Assembly: GCA_002412925.1 (NCBI GenBank)
Contig: DHVZ01000011.1
Span: 101,228-165,227, forward strand
DNA from: Anaerolineales bacterium UBA5195
GTDB lineage: Bacteria; Chloroflexota; Anaerolineae; Anaerolineales; Villigracilaceae
DNA: 64,000 nt
Direction of reading: 5' to 3'
Position 1 is the stretch's first letter. Every line of letters begins with the position of its first letter. Below are positions 53,476 to 61,173 of this stretch, piece after piece. The notes below the pieces were generated by a model. It saw only the letters and a list, made by a program, of their open reading frames with translations. It was not told the origin of the DNA and searched no databases. The translations under genes and the position numbers were made by a program.

Positions 53476-54234
53476 CTACATCTCCTTGCGCGGGAAGCCA
53501 AAGATCGCTCCTTGCACCCTGGGCGTCAGGTAGATGCTCTGCGGTAATGTCATATACGAACCGCGTATATTTGCATACTTGCTACGATATTCTCTTGCGT
53601 GTTCTTCTGACCAGAAGAAAATGGATTTCCGTCAGAAGGCATCGATGATGCTGGGGTCTTCCAGCTTGCCGAAATCCACCATCGGAACAAAGATGAGCGG
53701 CCTGGCATTTGGCTCGGAGACCGAGTAATTCAATTGGCTGTCCATCTCGATCCGGATTTCTTTGCCGCAATGAGCGCATTCGGTCTGGATGGTAAAAATC
53801 AGGTTTTCTTTTCGAAGTTGCCCTTGCACGAAGGGCGTCGCAATCGCGTCGATCCCTCAGGCAGCGTAAATTTGCTCGCCGCTGCTGAAAGTGATGCGGT
53901 GGGGGGTTGGCTCCGCAGTGACGGGATAAGCCCAGGTCACCGCTCCCTGCTCATTTCGAAAGAGGAAAGACATGCTCTTTTCCAGCTCATCCAAAATGGA
54001 AACAACTCGTTCAAGTTCCATGTTCAGGCTTTGGGCAATCGTTTCGGGCGGGATGGGTTGTGCCAGGCGAGGCAACTCCCGCACCACAAAGTCTCGAACC
54101 CTGTGGTGCTCGTCTTTCATAAAAACCAGTGACTTTTGCGCTGCGCGTGTGCTGCGCGCGACTTCCTGTTGCCAGATCGGTCGCGGGATACGCAGCAAGA
54201 AACGCGATACGCCGAGTAAAAGACTTTTGTTCAT
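53476..54234 (-). CDS. MerB-like protein with two predicted selenocysteines
   Basis: 252 residues if both in-frame UGA codons are read as selenocysteine (codons 126 at 53857-53859 and 201 at 53632-53634), ending at TAG 53476-53478. The ATG at 54234 has AAAAGGAG 6 bases upstream. The frame aligns with organomercurial lyase MerB: a winged-helix-like N-terminus, then IYAA-U-GID matching MerB LYAWCALD (Cys96, Asp99), TECAHCGKE matching the Cys117 region, and DAF-U-RKSIFFWSEE matching SFCCHVHFF (Cys159). Both UGA codons therefore fall exactly on the catalytic cysteines. No other stops or frameshifts occur. MerB breaks carbon-mercury bonds, but the real substrate here is unknown. It probably belongs to the ABC transporter operon. 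Confidence 0.8.
53602..53619 (-). promoter_or_regulatory. Predicted bacterial SECIS after the second UGA
   Basis: On the minus strand, 12 bases after the UGA at 53632-53634, TTCTTCT pairs perfectly with AGAAGAA around a GGTC loop (53612-53609). The loop lies 20-23 bases after the UGA, close to the position and sequence of the apical GGUC of the E. coli fdhF SECIS as I remember it. SelB recognises such hairpins to insert selenocysteine. Confidence 0.75.
53820..53836 (-). promoter_or_regulatory. Predicted bacterial SECIS after the first UGA
   Basis: On the minus strand, 20 bases after the UGA at 53857-53859, GCCCTT pairs perfectly with AAGGGC around a CGTGC loop. A G lies among the first two loop bases and the loop begins 27 bases after the UGA, within the usual 16-37 base range for bacterial SECIS elements. 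Confidence 0.65.
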
Positions 54235-54252
54235 ACGATCTCCTTTTCATGG

Positions 54253-54281
54253 GTAGGGGCGACCCGCCGGGTCGCCCCTAC
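54253..54281. repeat. Perfect 13-bp stem palindrome between permease and MerB-like genes
   Basis: GTAGGGGCGACCC and its exact complement flank a 3-base loop in the 56-base gap between the permease stop and the MerB-like start. Palindromes of this GTAGGGGCGACC type are common dispersed repeats. In the mRNA it could lower transcription or protect the upstream message. Confidence 0.8.
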
Positions 54282-54290
54282 GATGGCGGG

Positions 54291-56714
54291 TTATTCGTAC
54301 GCCAGAATCTGGCGGACGGTGAGTTGGGTGGCGCTCCAGGCCGGGTAGAGACTGGCCAGGGCGGCGAAGCCGGTCGAAACCCCTAGCCAGAGCAGGATGC
54401 CCGGAACGGATACCGCCAACCGCAGCGGGGCTTCAAAAAAGGTTATACCAAAGGTATAACTGACGAAGGAACTGACCGGCCAGGAGATAATCAGCGCCAG
54501 CACCCAACTCAGCGCACCGATAATGGCACCCTCCGCGACGATGATTTTCAGGATACTGCCTGACGATGCGCCAATGGCGCGCAGCACGCCTATCTCACGT
54601 GTGCGTTCCAGGATGTTGATGCTCATCGTGGAGCCCAGCCCCAGCCCGCCGACCATCAGCACCAGTATTGACATCAGCACCAGGAAGGTTGACAAAACGA
54701 GCAGGTGATCTTCGATGATTTTGCGATAATCGGCCATGCGGGTAGAGCTGTACACATCGAAACCGTTTGCGGCCAATTGGCTTTCGAGACGGCGCGAAAC
54801 CTGCGCCACCGTTTCCACATCACGCTGGTTAGTTGCCACTACCAGCGCGGAGGCAAGACCATCCCATCCCAGCGCAGCATTCAGGGATTCCCTGGTCATA
54901 TAAACGGTGGGCGGGAACATCATTTCCTGTACCACCCCCACCAACTTCCAGGTGGTCTCTTTTCCAGCGATTCTCAGGATGACTTCATCGCCTACTTTCA
55001 GGTCAGGTTGCGCGCCCAGCAGGGCATGGTTGGCTACCAGCGCATTGGTATCGCCTGCTGCCAGCCAGCGGCCTTCCAGCAGCGGCAGAGTCGTCATCAG
55101 GTCGGTATGTTCGGGCGGGGCCAGCAGCCTGAGCTTGTTGGATTCAGTTCCGTTATCTTGAACGCGGACAACCTGGGCGCTGCCCCAGCTTTCCACACGC
55201 GCGACACCAGCCACTGATTTGGCCTGCCGCTCCAATTCCTGTTCGGGATAGGGGAGGGTAAAGGTTGTCTGGATGTCATACTTCTGGGCGGCGAACTCGG
55301 CATCTACGGTGGAAGTTGCCGAGGCCGAGACATTCATCGCCACGATGAAACCTGCCCCGCCCACCGCCAGCGTTCCCAGCGTCAGGAGCAGGCGTCCACG
55401 CTGACGGAAAGTGTTGCGTAGCGAGAGCGCAAAAGGACGCGAAACCATTTTCGATTGCAGGTTTTTGATTTTGGATTGGAGTCTGCTAAAGGCAGACGAC
55501 CATTCTGCATTCTGCATTCTGATTTCTGCAATTCCATAGTCGCTCATCGCTTCGCGAACGCTGATGCGGCTGCCGCGCAAAATGGGATAGGAGGCCGCCA
55601 AAAGCGGCGCCAGCAGCCCGACGAGCACCTGTAAAGCCAGGGTTGGCCAGGGGATGGCATCGCTAAAAATCTGGAAGTTGAGCAGCTTGGCTGCGAAGGC
55701 GGCGTATCCGCGCCCAGCCAGGATTGCCAGCGGCAGCCCAATCGACAGGCCAGCCAGCCCCAACAGGAGTACCATGCCGTAGTAGATACCTGTCACCTGG
55801 CGGGCGTGCGCCCCGATGGCCTTCATCACCCCAATCTGGCGGATTTGCTGCGCCAGCAGGGCCGAAATCATGTTGACCACCAGTACCGCGCTCAAGAGCA
55901 GGGCGATGACTCCAAAGACTTCGAGCAAAAATAACAAGGTCGCCATCTGGGTGGCATGCGGATGCTTGCCCGGCTTGGGGACTTCGATGCGCGATACCGG
56001 ATGCCCCTGGGTTTCCATCCAACTGCGCAGATCAGTTGCGGCGGCGCGGACGGCGTTCTGGTTGAGGGATTTGTCCACAAAGGTGACTTTGAGTTCGTTC
56101 AAGGCCGGGTCGCCGCCGAGCTGCACCAGCGTCTCGCGGGTGATAAAACCGTAGGCAAAGTTCTCCATCCAGGCGGGGGCCAGGCCGGGAGCATGGATGC
56201 TGCCGACAAGCTGGAGCGCGGTCGCCGGGGCGTTGGGGATTTTTACCCCGAGAGTCTGCCCAATTTCGGCGTTGGCAACTTTCAGCGCATCGCGTTCGAG
56301 CAGGATTTCACCTGTTTTGGCGGGATACTGCCCGGCCTCAGGAGAAAATTTGTCGAGGCGGAGATTTTCAAAATCGGCTACTACAAAAAGCCAGATGGTT
56401 TTCCATTCGTTTTCGCCCGTTTGAACTCGTCCAATCACCAGGCTGCGGGCTTCGACTTCGTCCACCTGCGGCAGGTCTTTTACTTGTTGGAGAAAATCGT
56501 CATCAAGGGCGGTGGTGTAGATGGTGGCGGCGGCAGGATTGGTGCGCAGGTAGTTCACATCCATTTCGCGCACCAAAATAGCGTAAGAATTGGCGACCAA
56601 TCCCAGGCCGAACACGCCAATCGCAATCGAAAGGACGACCAGGAAGGCGCGGGCTTTGTTCAGCCACAAATCGCGCAAGGCTTTGCGCCAGGCAGTTGGA
56701 AAATGTTTGAGCAT
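54291..56714 (-). CDS. ABC transporter permease (FtsX/MacB family)
   Basis: 807 residues. The N-terminal hydrophobic helix (about 20-45) is followed by a periplasmic-type MacB_PCD-like domain. FtsX domains occur at about 260-395 (VFGVIALLLSAVLVVNMISALLAQQIRQIGVMKAIGA) and at the C-terminus (about 690-800, LERTREIGVLRAIGASSGSILKIIVAEGAIIGA), giving the duplicated layout of LolC/YtrF/MacB-like permeases. Residues about 395-420 are a hydrophilic insert (IRMQNAEWSS, then LQSKIKNLQSKM) encoded by short tandem repeats. It probably works with the ATPase encoded 131 bases upstream to export or extract a lipid, peptide or drug. Confidence 0.88.
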   Translation of the reverse strand: MLKHFPTAWRKALRDLWLNKARAFLVVLSIAIGVFGLGLVANSYAILVREMDVNYLRTNPAAATIYTTALDDDFLQQVKDLPQVDEVEARSLVIGRVQTGENEWKTIWLFVVADFENLRLDKFSPEAGQYPAKTGEILLERDALKVANAEIGQTLGVKIPNAPATALQLVGSIHAPGLAPAWMENFAYGFITRETLVQLGGDPALNELKVTFVDKSLNQNAVRAAATDLRSWMETQGHPVSRIEVPKPGKHPHATQMATLLFLLEVFGVIALLLSAVLVVNMISALLAQQIRQIGVMKAIGAHARQVTGIYYGMVLLLGLAGLSIGLPLAILAGRGYAAFAAKLLNFQIFSDAIPWPTLALQVLVGLLAPLLAASYPILRGSRISVREAMSDYGIAEIRMQNAEWSSAFSRLQSKIKNLQSKMVSRPFALSLRNTFRQRGRLLLTLGTLAVGGAGFIVAMNVSASATSTVDAEFAAQKYDIQTTFTLPYPEQELERQAKSVAGVARVESWGSAQVVRVQDNGTESNKLRLLAPPEHTDLMTTLPLLEGRWLAAGDTNALVANHALLGAQPDLKVGDEVILRIAGKETTWKLVGVVQEMMFPPTVYMTRESLNAALGWDGLASALVVATNQRDVETVAQVSRRLESQLAANGFDVYSSTRMADYRKIIEDHLLVLSTFLVLMSILVLMVGGLGLGSTMSINILERTREIGVLRAIGASSGSILKIIVAEGAIIGALSWVLALIISWPVSSFVSYTFGITFFEAPLRLAVSVPGILLWLGVSTGFAALASLYPAWSATQLTVRQILAYE
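55470..55525. repeat. Short tandem repeats and hairpin inserted in frame in the permease gene
   Basis: Three tandem copies of CATTCTG occupy 55501-55521, next to a GTCTGC-TAAAG-GCAGAC hairpin (55481-55497) and a TTTTGAT-like repeat stretch at about 55450-55480. This combination looks like intergenic short tandem repeat DNA, yet it keeps the frame open and encodes a linker between permease domains. Confidence 0.65.
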
Positions 56715-56741
56715 GATTTTTCTCTTTCTATAGCGACAAAG

Positions 56742-56833
56742 ACCCTAAAGGTTTCCCTTGCTGGCAAGATCAACTATTTCGGCAGATTGATTTGCCAGCA
56801 AAGTATCAAATCTGACCGAAAAACCTTTAGGGT
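56742..56833. repeat. Nested inverted-repeat element between transporter genes (MITE-like)
   Basis: Perfect 13-base outer arms (ACCCTAAAGGTTT at 56742-56754 and its complement at 56821-56833) enclose perfect 10-base inner arms (TTGCTGGCAA at 56758-56767, complement at 56792-56801), plus an imperfect TTTCGG...CCGAAA pair. The layout is typical of a non-autonomous palindromic element or a structured mRNA segment between the ATPase and permease genes. Confidence 0.7.
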
Positions 56834-56845
56834 TTGGGTTTTGAT

Positions 56846-57565
56846 TTAGACAATCTGCCCGTCAGCCAGGCGGATGGAGCGCGAGACATACTGGCTGATT
56901 TCGCGCTCATGCGTGACCATCAGGACAGTTTTCCCGGCTTGCGCAAATTGCTGGAACAGTTCCAGCACCAGTCTGGCGTTGGCTGTATCCAGGTTGCCGG
57001 TCGGTTCATCGGCAACCAATACGGGCGGGTCGTTGGCCAGGGCGCGGGCGATGGCAGCGCGTTGTTGCTGGCCGCCCGAAAGTGCCGATGGTAGTTTATC
57101 GGCCTGGTCGGCGACGCCCACCATTTCCAGCAGTTCCAGGGAGCGCGATTCGCGCTGGCTGGTGGGGATGGCTGTGCAGAAATCCATTGCCAGCAGGAGA
57201 TTTTCCTGCACCGTCAGCGTGGGTAATAGTTGAAAGAACTGGAATACCACGCCTACGTTGCGTCCGCGCCAGACGGCAACCTGATCCTCGCTGAGAGTGT
57301 GGATGGGTGTTCCGTTGATGAATATTTCTCCAGCAGTGGGGCGGTCGATCCCCGCCAGCAGGTTGAGCAGGGTGGATTTGCCGCTGCCCGATTTGCCGAC
57401 CACGGCCACGAATTCGCCTGGTTGGACATCCAGGTCTATGCCGCGCAGGGCGGTGAAACTCCCGGCTGGGGTTTCGTACTCTTTGACCACCCCGCGCAGT
57501 TCGATGGGGTGTGCGGTTTCTACTGGCGCAGAAATCCTGGGTTGGTGAAGTTGCAATAGGCTCAT
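56846..57565 (-). CDS. ABC transporter ATP-binding protein (MacB/LolD family)
   Basis: 239 residues. Walker A GKSGSGKST, Q-loop VFQFFQLLPTLTVQENL, signature LSGGQQQR, Walker B VLVADEPTGNLD and H-loop VTHERE are all present, and the order and TPTGNLD-type Walker B are characteristic of the MacB/LolD/YtrE branch. ATG 57565 has GGAGAA 8 bases upstream. It is the first gene of a minus-strand operon with the FtsX-type permease and, probably, the MerB-like gene. Confidence 0.95.
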   Translation of the reverse strand: MSLLQLHQPRISAPVETAHPIELRGVVKEYETPAGSFTALRGIDLDVQPGEFVAVVGKSGSGKSTLLNLLAGIDRPTAGEIFINGTPIHTLSEDQVAVWRGRNVGVVFQFFQLLPTLTVQENLLLAMDFCTAIPTSQRESRSLELLEMVGVADQADKLPSALSGGQQQRAAIARALANDPPVLVADEPTGNLDTANARLVLELFQQFAQAGKTVLMVTHEREISQYVSRSIRLADGQIV

Positions 57566-57607
57566 GGCTTGTTCTCCTGGTAAATTGCAGTATGATTTGT
57601 TTCATAA

Positions 57608-57622
57608 TGAACACTTTGTTCG
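57608..57622. promoter_or_regulatory. Predicted TetR operator at the transporter promoter
   Basis: TGAACA-CTT-TGTTCG is an imperfect inverted repeat placed about 7 bases downstream of the predicted minus-strand -10 box, where a repressor would block initiation. The same half-sites recur at 57686-57709. Confidence 0.5.
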
Positions 57623-57628
57623 ATTGTG

Positions 57629-57657
57629 AGTATAAAAAATGACAGCCTGGCCGTCAA
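57629..57657 (-). promoter_or_regulatory. Predicted promoter of the ABC transporter / MerB-like operon
   Basis: On the minus strand, TTGACG (57657-57652), a 17-base spacer and TATACT (57634-57629), about 64 bases upstream of the ATPase start. Confidence 0.65.
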
Positions 57658-57685
57658 TAATCAATCGCTCAAAAAAGTTTGTTAC

Positions 57686-57709
57686 TGAACAAAAAATGAA
57701 AACTGTTCG
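57686..57709. promoter_or_regulatory. Second TetR operator candidate in the divergent region
   Basis: TGAACA and TGTTCG half-sites, 12 bases apart, repeat the half-sites of 57608-57622 with wider spacing, between the divergent tetR and ATPase genes. Confidence 0.35.
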
Positions 57710-57722
57710 GAAATTCACAGAG

Positions 57723-57814
57723 TAGTGCGTCGTACCAGACTTTTAGGCAAAATCCCATTAAACGGTTGCTGTTTTCGCTGGGGAACATGCCGTTTAATAT
57801 GGCGCGACGCACTA
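57723..57814. repeat. Nested inverted repeats upstream of tetR
   Basis: Outer 10-base arms TAGTGCGTCG (57723-57732) and CGACGCACTA (57805-57814) enclose 9-base inner arms ATTAAACGG (57757-57765) and CCGTTTAAT (57790-57798). It lies in the tetR leader and could be a small palindromic element or a leader RNA structure. Confidence 0.6.
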
Positions 57815-57838
57815 TATCGCCAGAACCTGGAGAAACTT

Positions 57839-58417
57839 ATGCCCTCCGAAAAACCCGACCGCCGAATTAATCGCACTCGTGAGATGTTATTCCGCGCTCT
57901 TTCCTCGTTGATGATCGAAAAGCGCTATGATGACATCACCGTGCAAGACATCATCGACCGCGCCAATGTGGGGCGCTCCACTTTTTATGCGCACTTCCAG
58001 GATAAGGAAGACCTGGCAGTGGCCAACATGCTTGTCATGTTCGACTCGCTGACCAATTCGATGGAGCAAAACAATAAGGACTCGCATCAATTTTTGCCTG
58101 GCCGAGGGCTGTTCGAACATATCCGCGACAACTATCCGATGTTCAAGGCGCTGATCAGCGGGCGCGGGATGGATTTGTTTTTCGTAAAAGGCCAGGAATA
58201 TTGGAGCGGACGCATGACAGCCCGGTTACAAGCCATGCTGCCTGCGGGGCAGGAACCTAAAGTGCCCATCCCGATTCTGGCGCATTATATTTCCGGCACA
58301 TTTGTCATGCTGCTCAAGTGGTGGATCGACAACAAAATGCCCTACTCGTCCGACCGCATGATCGAAATCGTCGAGATTCTGGTCACGCCGAGTGTGCAGG
58401 CGGGGTTATTTGGATAG
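57839..58417 (+). CDS. TetR family transcriptional regulator
   Basis: 192 residues from ATG 57839, with GGAGAAA 7 bases upstream. The N-terminal helix-turn-helix (about residues 8-58) reads TREMLFRALSSLMIEKRYDDITVQDIIDRANVGRSTFYAHF, a clear TetR signature; the C-terminal ligand-binding region is helical. It is divergent from the ABC transporter operon, the usual place for a TetR repressor of an exporter, and candidate operators lie between them. Confidence 0.9.
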   Translation: MPSEKPDRRINRTREMLFRALSSLMIEKRYDDITVQDIIDRANVGRSTFYAHFQDKEDLAVANMLVMFDSLTNSMEQNNKDSHQFLPGRGLFEHIRDNYPMFKALISGRGMDLFFVKGQEYWSGRMTARLQAMLPAGQEPKVPIPILAHYISGTFVMLLKWWIDNKMPYSSDRMIEIVEILVTPSVQAGLFG

Positions 58418-58433
58418 ATCAAGGAGATTCCTC

Positions 58434-59531
58434 ATGCCCAATTTCATCCCCGGTCTTGAACTTTGCGGCCGTTATTATGCTGAACTTGTGCGCCCAATGC
58501 TCGACGGGCATTTTCCAAACCTGCGCTACGCTGCTGCCCTGATCGGTTACGGCAGCGAGGTGCTCGGTTTCGATACCGAAATGTCGATGGACCATGCCTG
58601 GTCGCCGCGTCTGATCCTCTTCTTGCGCGAGAACGATCTGGCTCTCGCCGGTCAGATCGATGAACTCCTCAAGCGTGAATTGCCAACGCATTTTCTCGGT
58701 TTTCCCTTGGGCACGCGGCCTTCTGCGGATGAGCCGGGCGTCTTTTTTATGGATGAGATGTCTCGGGTTGGTCAGGTGGAACATAAAACCCTCCTCACCG
58801 GTTTGCGCGACTACGTACTGGAGACCATGAATTGGGATCTGCGCCAGCCACTCGAACCTGTCGACTGGTTGACGATCCCTTCGCAGGTTTTGTGTGTGAT
58901 GACGGCTGGCCGGGTTTACTTTGACAACCTCGGCGAATTGACCAAGCTGCGTCAGCAATTGGCCTGGTACCCGCATGACCTCTGGTTGTATTTGATGGCC
59001 TCCGTTTGGGATCGGATCGGGCAGGAGGAGCATCTCATGCCGCGCGCCGGATTTGTTGGCGACGAACTTGGTTCAGCCCTAATTGGCTCGCGTCTCGTCA
59101 GGGATGTAATGTCGTTATGTTATTTGATGGAAAAACAGTATGCGCCTTATCCCAAATGGTTTGGGACGGCTTTCCAACGCTTAACCTGCGCCACGGCCAT
59201 TGCCCCGTTACTCTGGCAGGCCCAACAGGCCCCCACCTGGCCTGAGCGGCAAAAAGCCCTTGGCGCGGCTTTTGAGTTGCTGGCTCGTCAGCACAATGCC
59301 CTTGGCTTCACCAATCCGCTCCCCGAGAAGGTCAGCAGTTTTCACGGGCGTCCGTTTCTGGTCATCCATGCTGAAGTTTTTGCCGAAGCGCTTAAGGCGA
59401 AGATCAACGATTCGGAAATTCTCCGGATCGCAGAAAAAGGCTTGCTTGGCGGTCTCGACCAGTTCAGCGATAGTACCGTTTTGCGTTCAGACCTCCGCTG
59501 GCGGCCAAGCCTGAAGGCGCTCTATAAATAA
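58434..59531 (+). CDS. DUF4037-type (nucleotidyltransferase-like) protein
   Basis: 365 residues from ATG 58434, with AAGGAGATTC upstream. It starts FIPGLELCGRYYAELVRPML and contains ALIGYGSEVLGFDTEMSMDHAW, with the GSE...D..MSxDHxW pattern of nucleotidyltransferase-like DUF4037 proteins, then a helical region. The reaction is unknown. It lies 16 bases after tetR and 39 bases before the AlkZ-related gene, so the three may be co-transcribed. Confidence 0.75.
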   Translation: MPNFIPGLELCGRYYAELVRPMLDGHFPNLRYAAALIGYGSEVLGFDTEMSMDHAWSPRLILFLRENDLALAGQIDELLKRELPTHFLGFPLGTRPSADEPGVFFMDEMSRVGQVEHKTLLTGLRDYVLETMNWDLRQPLEPVDWLTIPSQVLCVMTAGRVYFDNLGELTKLRQQLAWYPHDLWLYLMASVWDRIGQEEHLMPRAGFVGDELGSALIGSRLVRDVMSLCYLMEKQYAPYPKWFGTAFQRLTCATAIAPLLWQAQQAPTWPERQKALGAAFELLARQHNALGFTNPLPEKVSSFHGRPFLVIHAEVFAEALKAKINDSEILRIAEKGLLGGLDQFSDSTVLRSDLRWRPSLKALYK

Positions 59532-59570
59532 TTTTGGTTTATCATTGATCTATAAGGAAAGGAACTCTGC

Positions 59571-60449
59571 ATGCCTGAACTTTCTGCCGATCTCCTCGCC
59601 ATGTACCGCGCCCAGACGTTTCGTCTCAGCCCTGCACCGCGCATCCAAAACCCAGATGAAGCCCTCGCCTGGGTTAACGAGCGCGGATTTGCCCATTTCT
59701 GGCCGATCAAGGGCATTACCCTGCCCAGCCTGTGGGTCGCCGTGGCGGGCGATCGACCTGTCGCTGATGCGCACGACGATCCCGGTCACATTACCTGGGG
59801 CTGGAAGGATGGCGCACTGGGCAAACGCCGCTGGTATTATGGCAAGATCTTGCGAAAAAAAGCCACTTTGATTTCGCTCGAGACCGCCCCTTATTTTTAT
59901 GCACTGACCGAAAACTACGGCTCGCCTGAAGAAGACTATCTCGTTGTCTACGAAGAAGGCCGCCTGACGATGGCAGCAAAGTTGGTCTACGAGGCTATTT
60001 TAAAGGAGGGAGCGCTCAATACCATCGATTTGCGCAAAGCGGCGCGCCTGACCAGCAAGCAGAGCGATTCTGAGTTCAACCGCGCGCTGGAGGTTTTGCA
60101 GGCCGATTTCAAGATTCTACCAGTGGGCGTGGCAGAAGCGGGGGCCTGGAATTATTCCTTTATCTACGATATCGTTGTCCGGCATTATCCCGACCTGCCG
60201 GAAAAAGCCCGCCTTATTGGCGAAGCGCAAGCCCGCGAAAAGCTGGCCGGGCAGTATTTCCGTTCCCTTGGCGCGGCGCAGGTGCGGGAAGTTTCCAAAC
60301 TCTTTGGCTGGATTCCCGAGATCGCTCAACGGGTTGTTAATCGCCTGGTTGACGCTGGGCAGTTAACCGCCAGGGTGACCTTGTCGGGCCAGGCCGGGGA
60401 GTGGGCAGCCTTATCAGACCTGGTAAATGGCGAAAGGATCATGCGCTGA
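59571..60449 (+). CDS. AlkZ-related winged-helix protein
   Basis: 292 residues. The start NPDEALAWVNERGFAHFWPIKGITLPSLW is typical of AlkZ-related proteins, followed by HDDPGHITWGWKDGALGKRRWYYGKILRKKATLISLE and a YFYALTENYGSPEEDYL block, then winged-helix-like regions. True AlkZ proteins are DNA glycosylases that unhook interstrand crosslinks through a QxQ motif, which I do not see, so a glycosylase role is not claimed. It may bind DNA. Confidence 0.7.
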   Translation: MPELSADLLAMYRAQTFRLSPAPRIQNPDEALAWVNERGFAHFWPIKGITLPSLWVAVAGDRPVADAHDDPGHITWGWKDGALGKRRWYYGKILRKKATLISLETAPYFYALTENYGSPEEDYLVVYEEGRLTMAAKLVYEAILKEGALNTIDLRKAARLTSKQSDSEFNRALEVLQADFKILPVGVAEAGAWNYSFIYDIVVRHYPDLPEKARLIGEAQAREKLAGQYFRSLGAAQVREVSKLFGWIPEIAQRVVNRLVDAGQLTARVTLSGQAGEWAALSDLVNGERIMR

Positions 60450-60581
60450 GAATTGCTTGCTCGCACTGACAGGTAAAGCCTAAAATTGACTGCAACTTTT
60501 TCAGATTTGTGCCGTAAAATTAACGTGCAATGTTTTTATGTAGATCTACGGAAACGATTTTTAGAAATATTGATTTTAATA

Positions 60582-60609
60582 TTGACAATCCTTAAGAAAT
60601 AGTTATAAT
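60582..60609 (+). promoter_or_regulatory. Sigma-70-like promoter of the membrane/toastrack gene cluster
   Basis: Perfect TTGACA (60582-60587) and TATAAT (60604-60609) with a 16-base spacer, about 43 bases upstream of the first gene; the region around is AT-rich. Confidence 0.85.
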
Positions 60610-60651
60610 AATTTCGAAATCGTAATTTCTGTTTTGAACAAGGAGAGTGTT

Positions 60652-61164
60652 ATGAAAAACCGAAGTCAACTTGCCCTGGGAGTGGTGCTGATCTTGCTGG
60701 GAGCCTGGTTCATTGCCCAGCGTCAGGTCCCCGCGCTTGAGACCTGGGTCGCACAGTATATGAGCTGGCCGCTGAATGTGGTGGCCGTGGGCGCGATCAT
60801 TTTGCTGATCGGCTTGCTGGTTGGCGCGCCGGGGATGGCCATTCCCGCGGCGATCGTGGCCGGCATCGGCGGGATTTTGTATTACCAGAATCAGACCAAT
60901 GACTATGCCTCCTGGTCTTACATGTGGACGCTGATCCCCGGTTTTGTCGGTATCGGCCAGCTTGCGGCCGCCGCTCTGGGCCGTTCGCTGCGCGAAGCCC
61001 GCTCAGGGATGAGCTTGATTCTGACCAGTGCGGTCCTGTTCATCATTTTTGCCGCCATTTTTGGCAGGCTGGCGTTGCTTGGTCCGTACTTCCCGGCTGT
61101 GGTCTTGATCCTGGTCGGTGTCTGGCTGCTGGTGCGCGGTTTTTGGCGCAGAAACAGGGAATAG
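60652..61164 (+). CDS. Multi-pass membrane protein of unknown function
   Basis: 170 residues from ATG 60652, which follows AAGGAGAGTGTT. Six hydrophobic segments are visible (for example LALGVVLILLGAWFIAQ and the C-terminal FPAVVLILVGVWLLVRGFW) with no catalytic motif. The alternation and small size resemble DUF5668/LiaF-type membrane modules. It lies 9 bases before the toastrack protein gene, in the same operon. Confidence 0.75.
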   Translation: MKNRSQLALGVVLILLGAWFIAQRQVPALETWVAQYMSWPLNVVAVGAIILLIGLLVGAPGMAIPAAIVAGIGGILYYQNQTNDYASWSYMWTLIPGFVGIGQLAAAALGRSLREARSGMSLILTSAVLFIIFAAIFGRLALLGPYFPAVVLILVGVWLLVRGFWRRNRE

Positions 61165-61173
61165 GGGGTTGCC

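Noticed and set aside
53632..54234. MerB-like gene as a pseudogene or two short separate genes
   Set aside because: The two UGA codons hit exactly the catalytic cysteine positions, no other stop or frameshift exists, and SECIS-like hairpins follow each UGA; decay would be expected to be less precise.
59571..60449. Functional AlkZ DNA glycosylase
   Set aside because: Similarity is to the AlkZ-related branch, and I could not find the catalytic QxQ motif.
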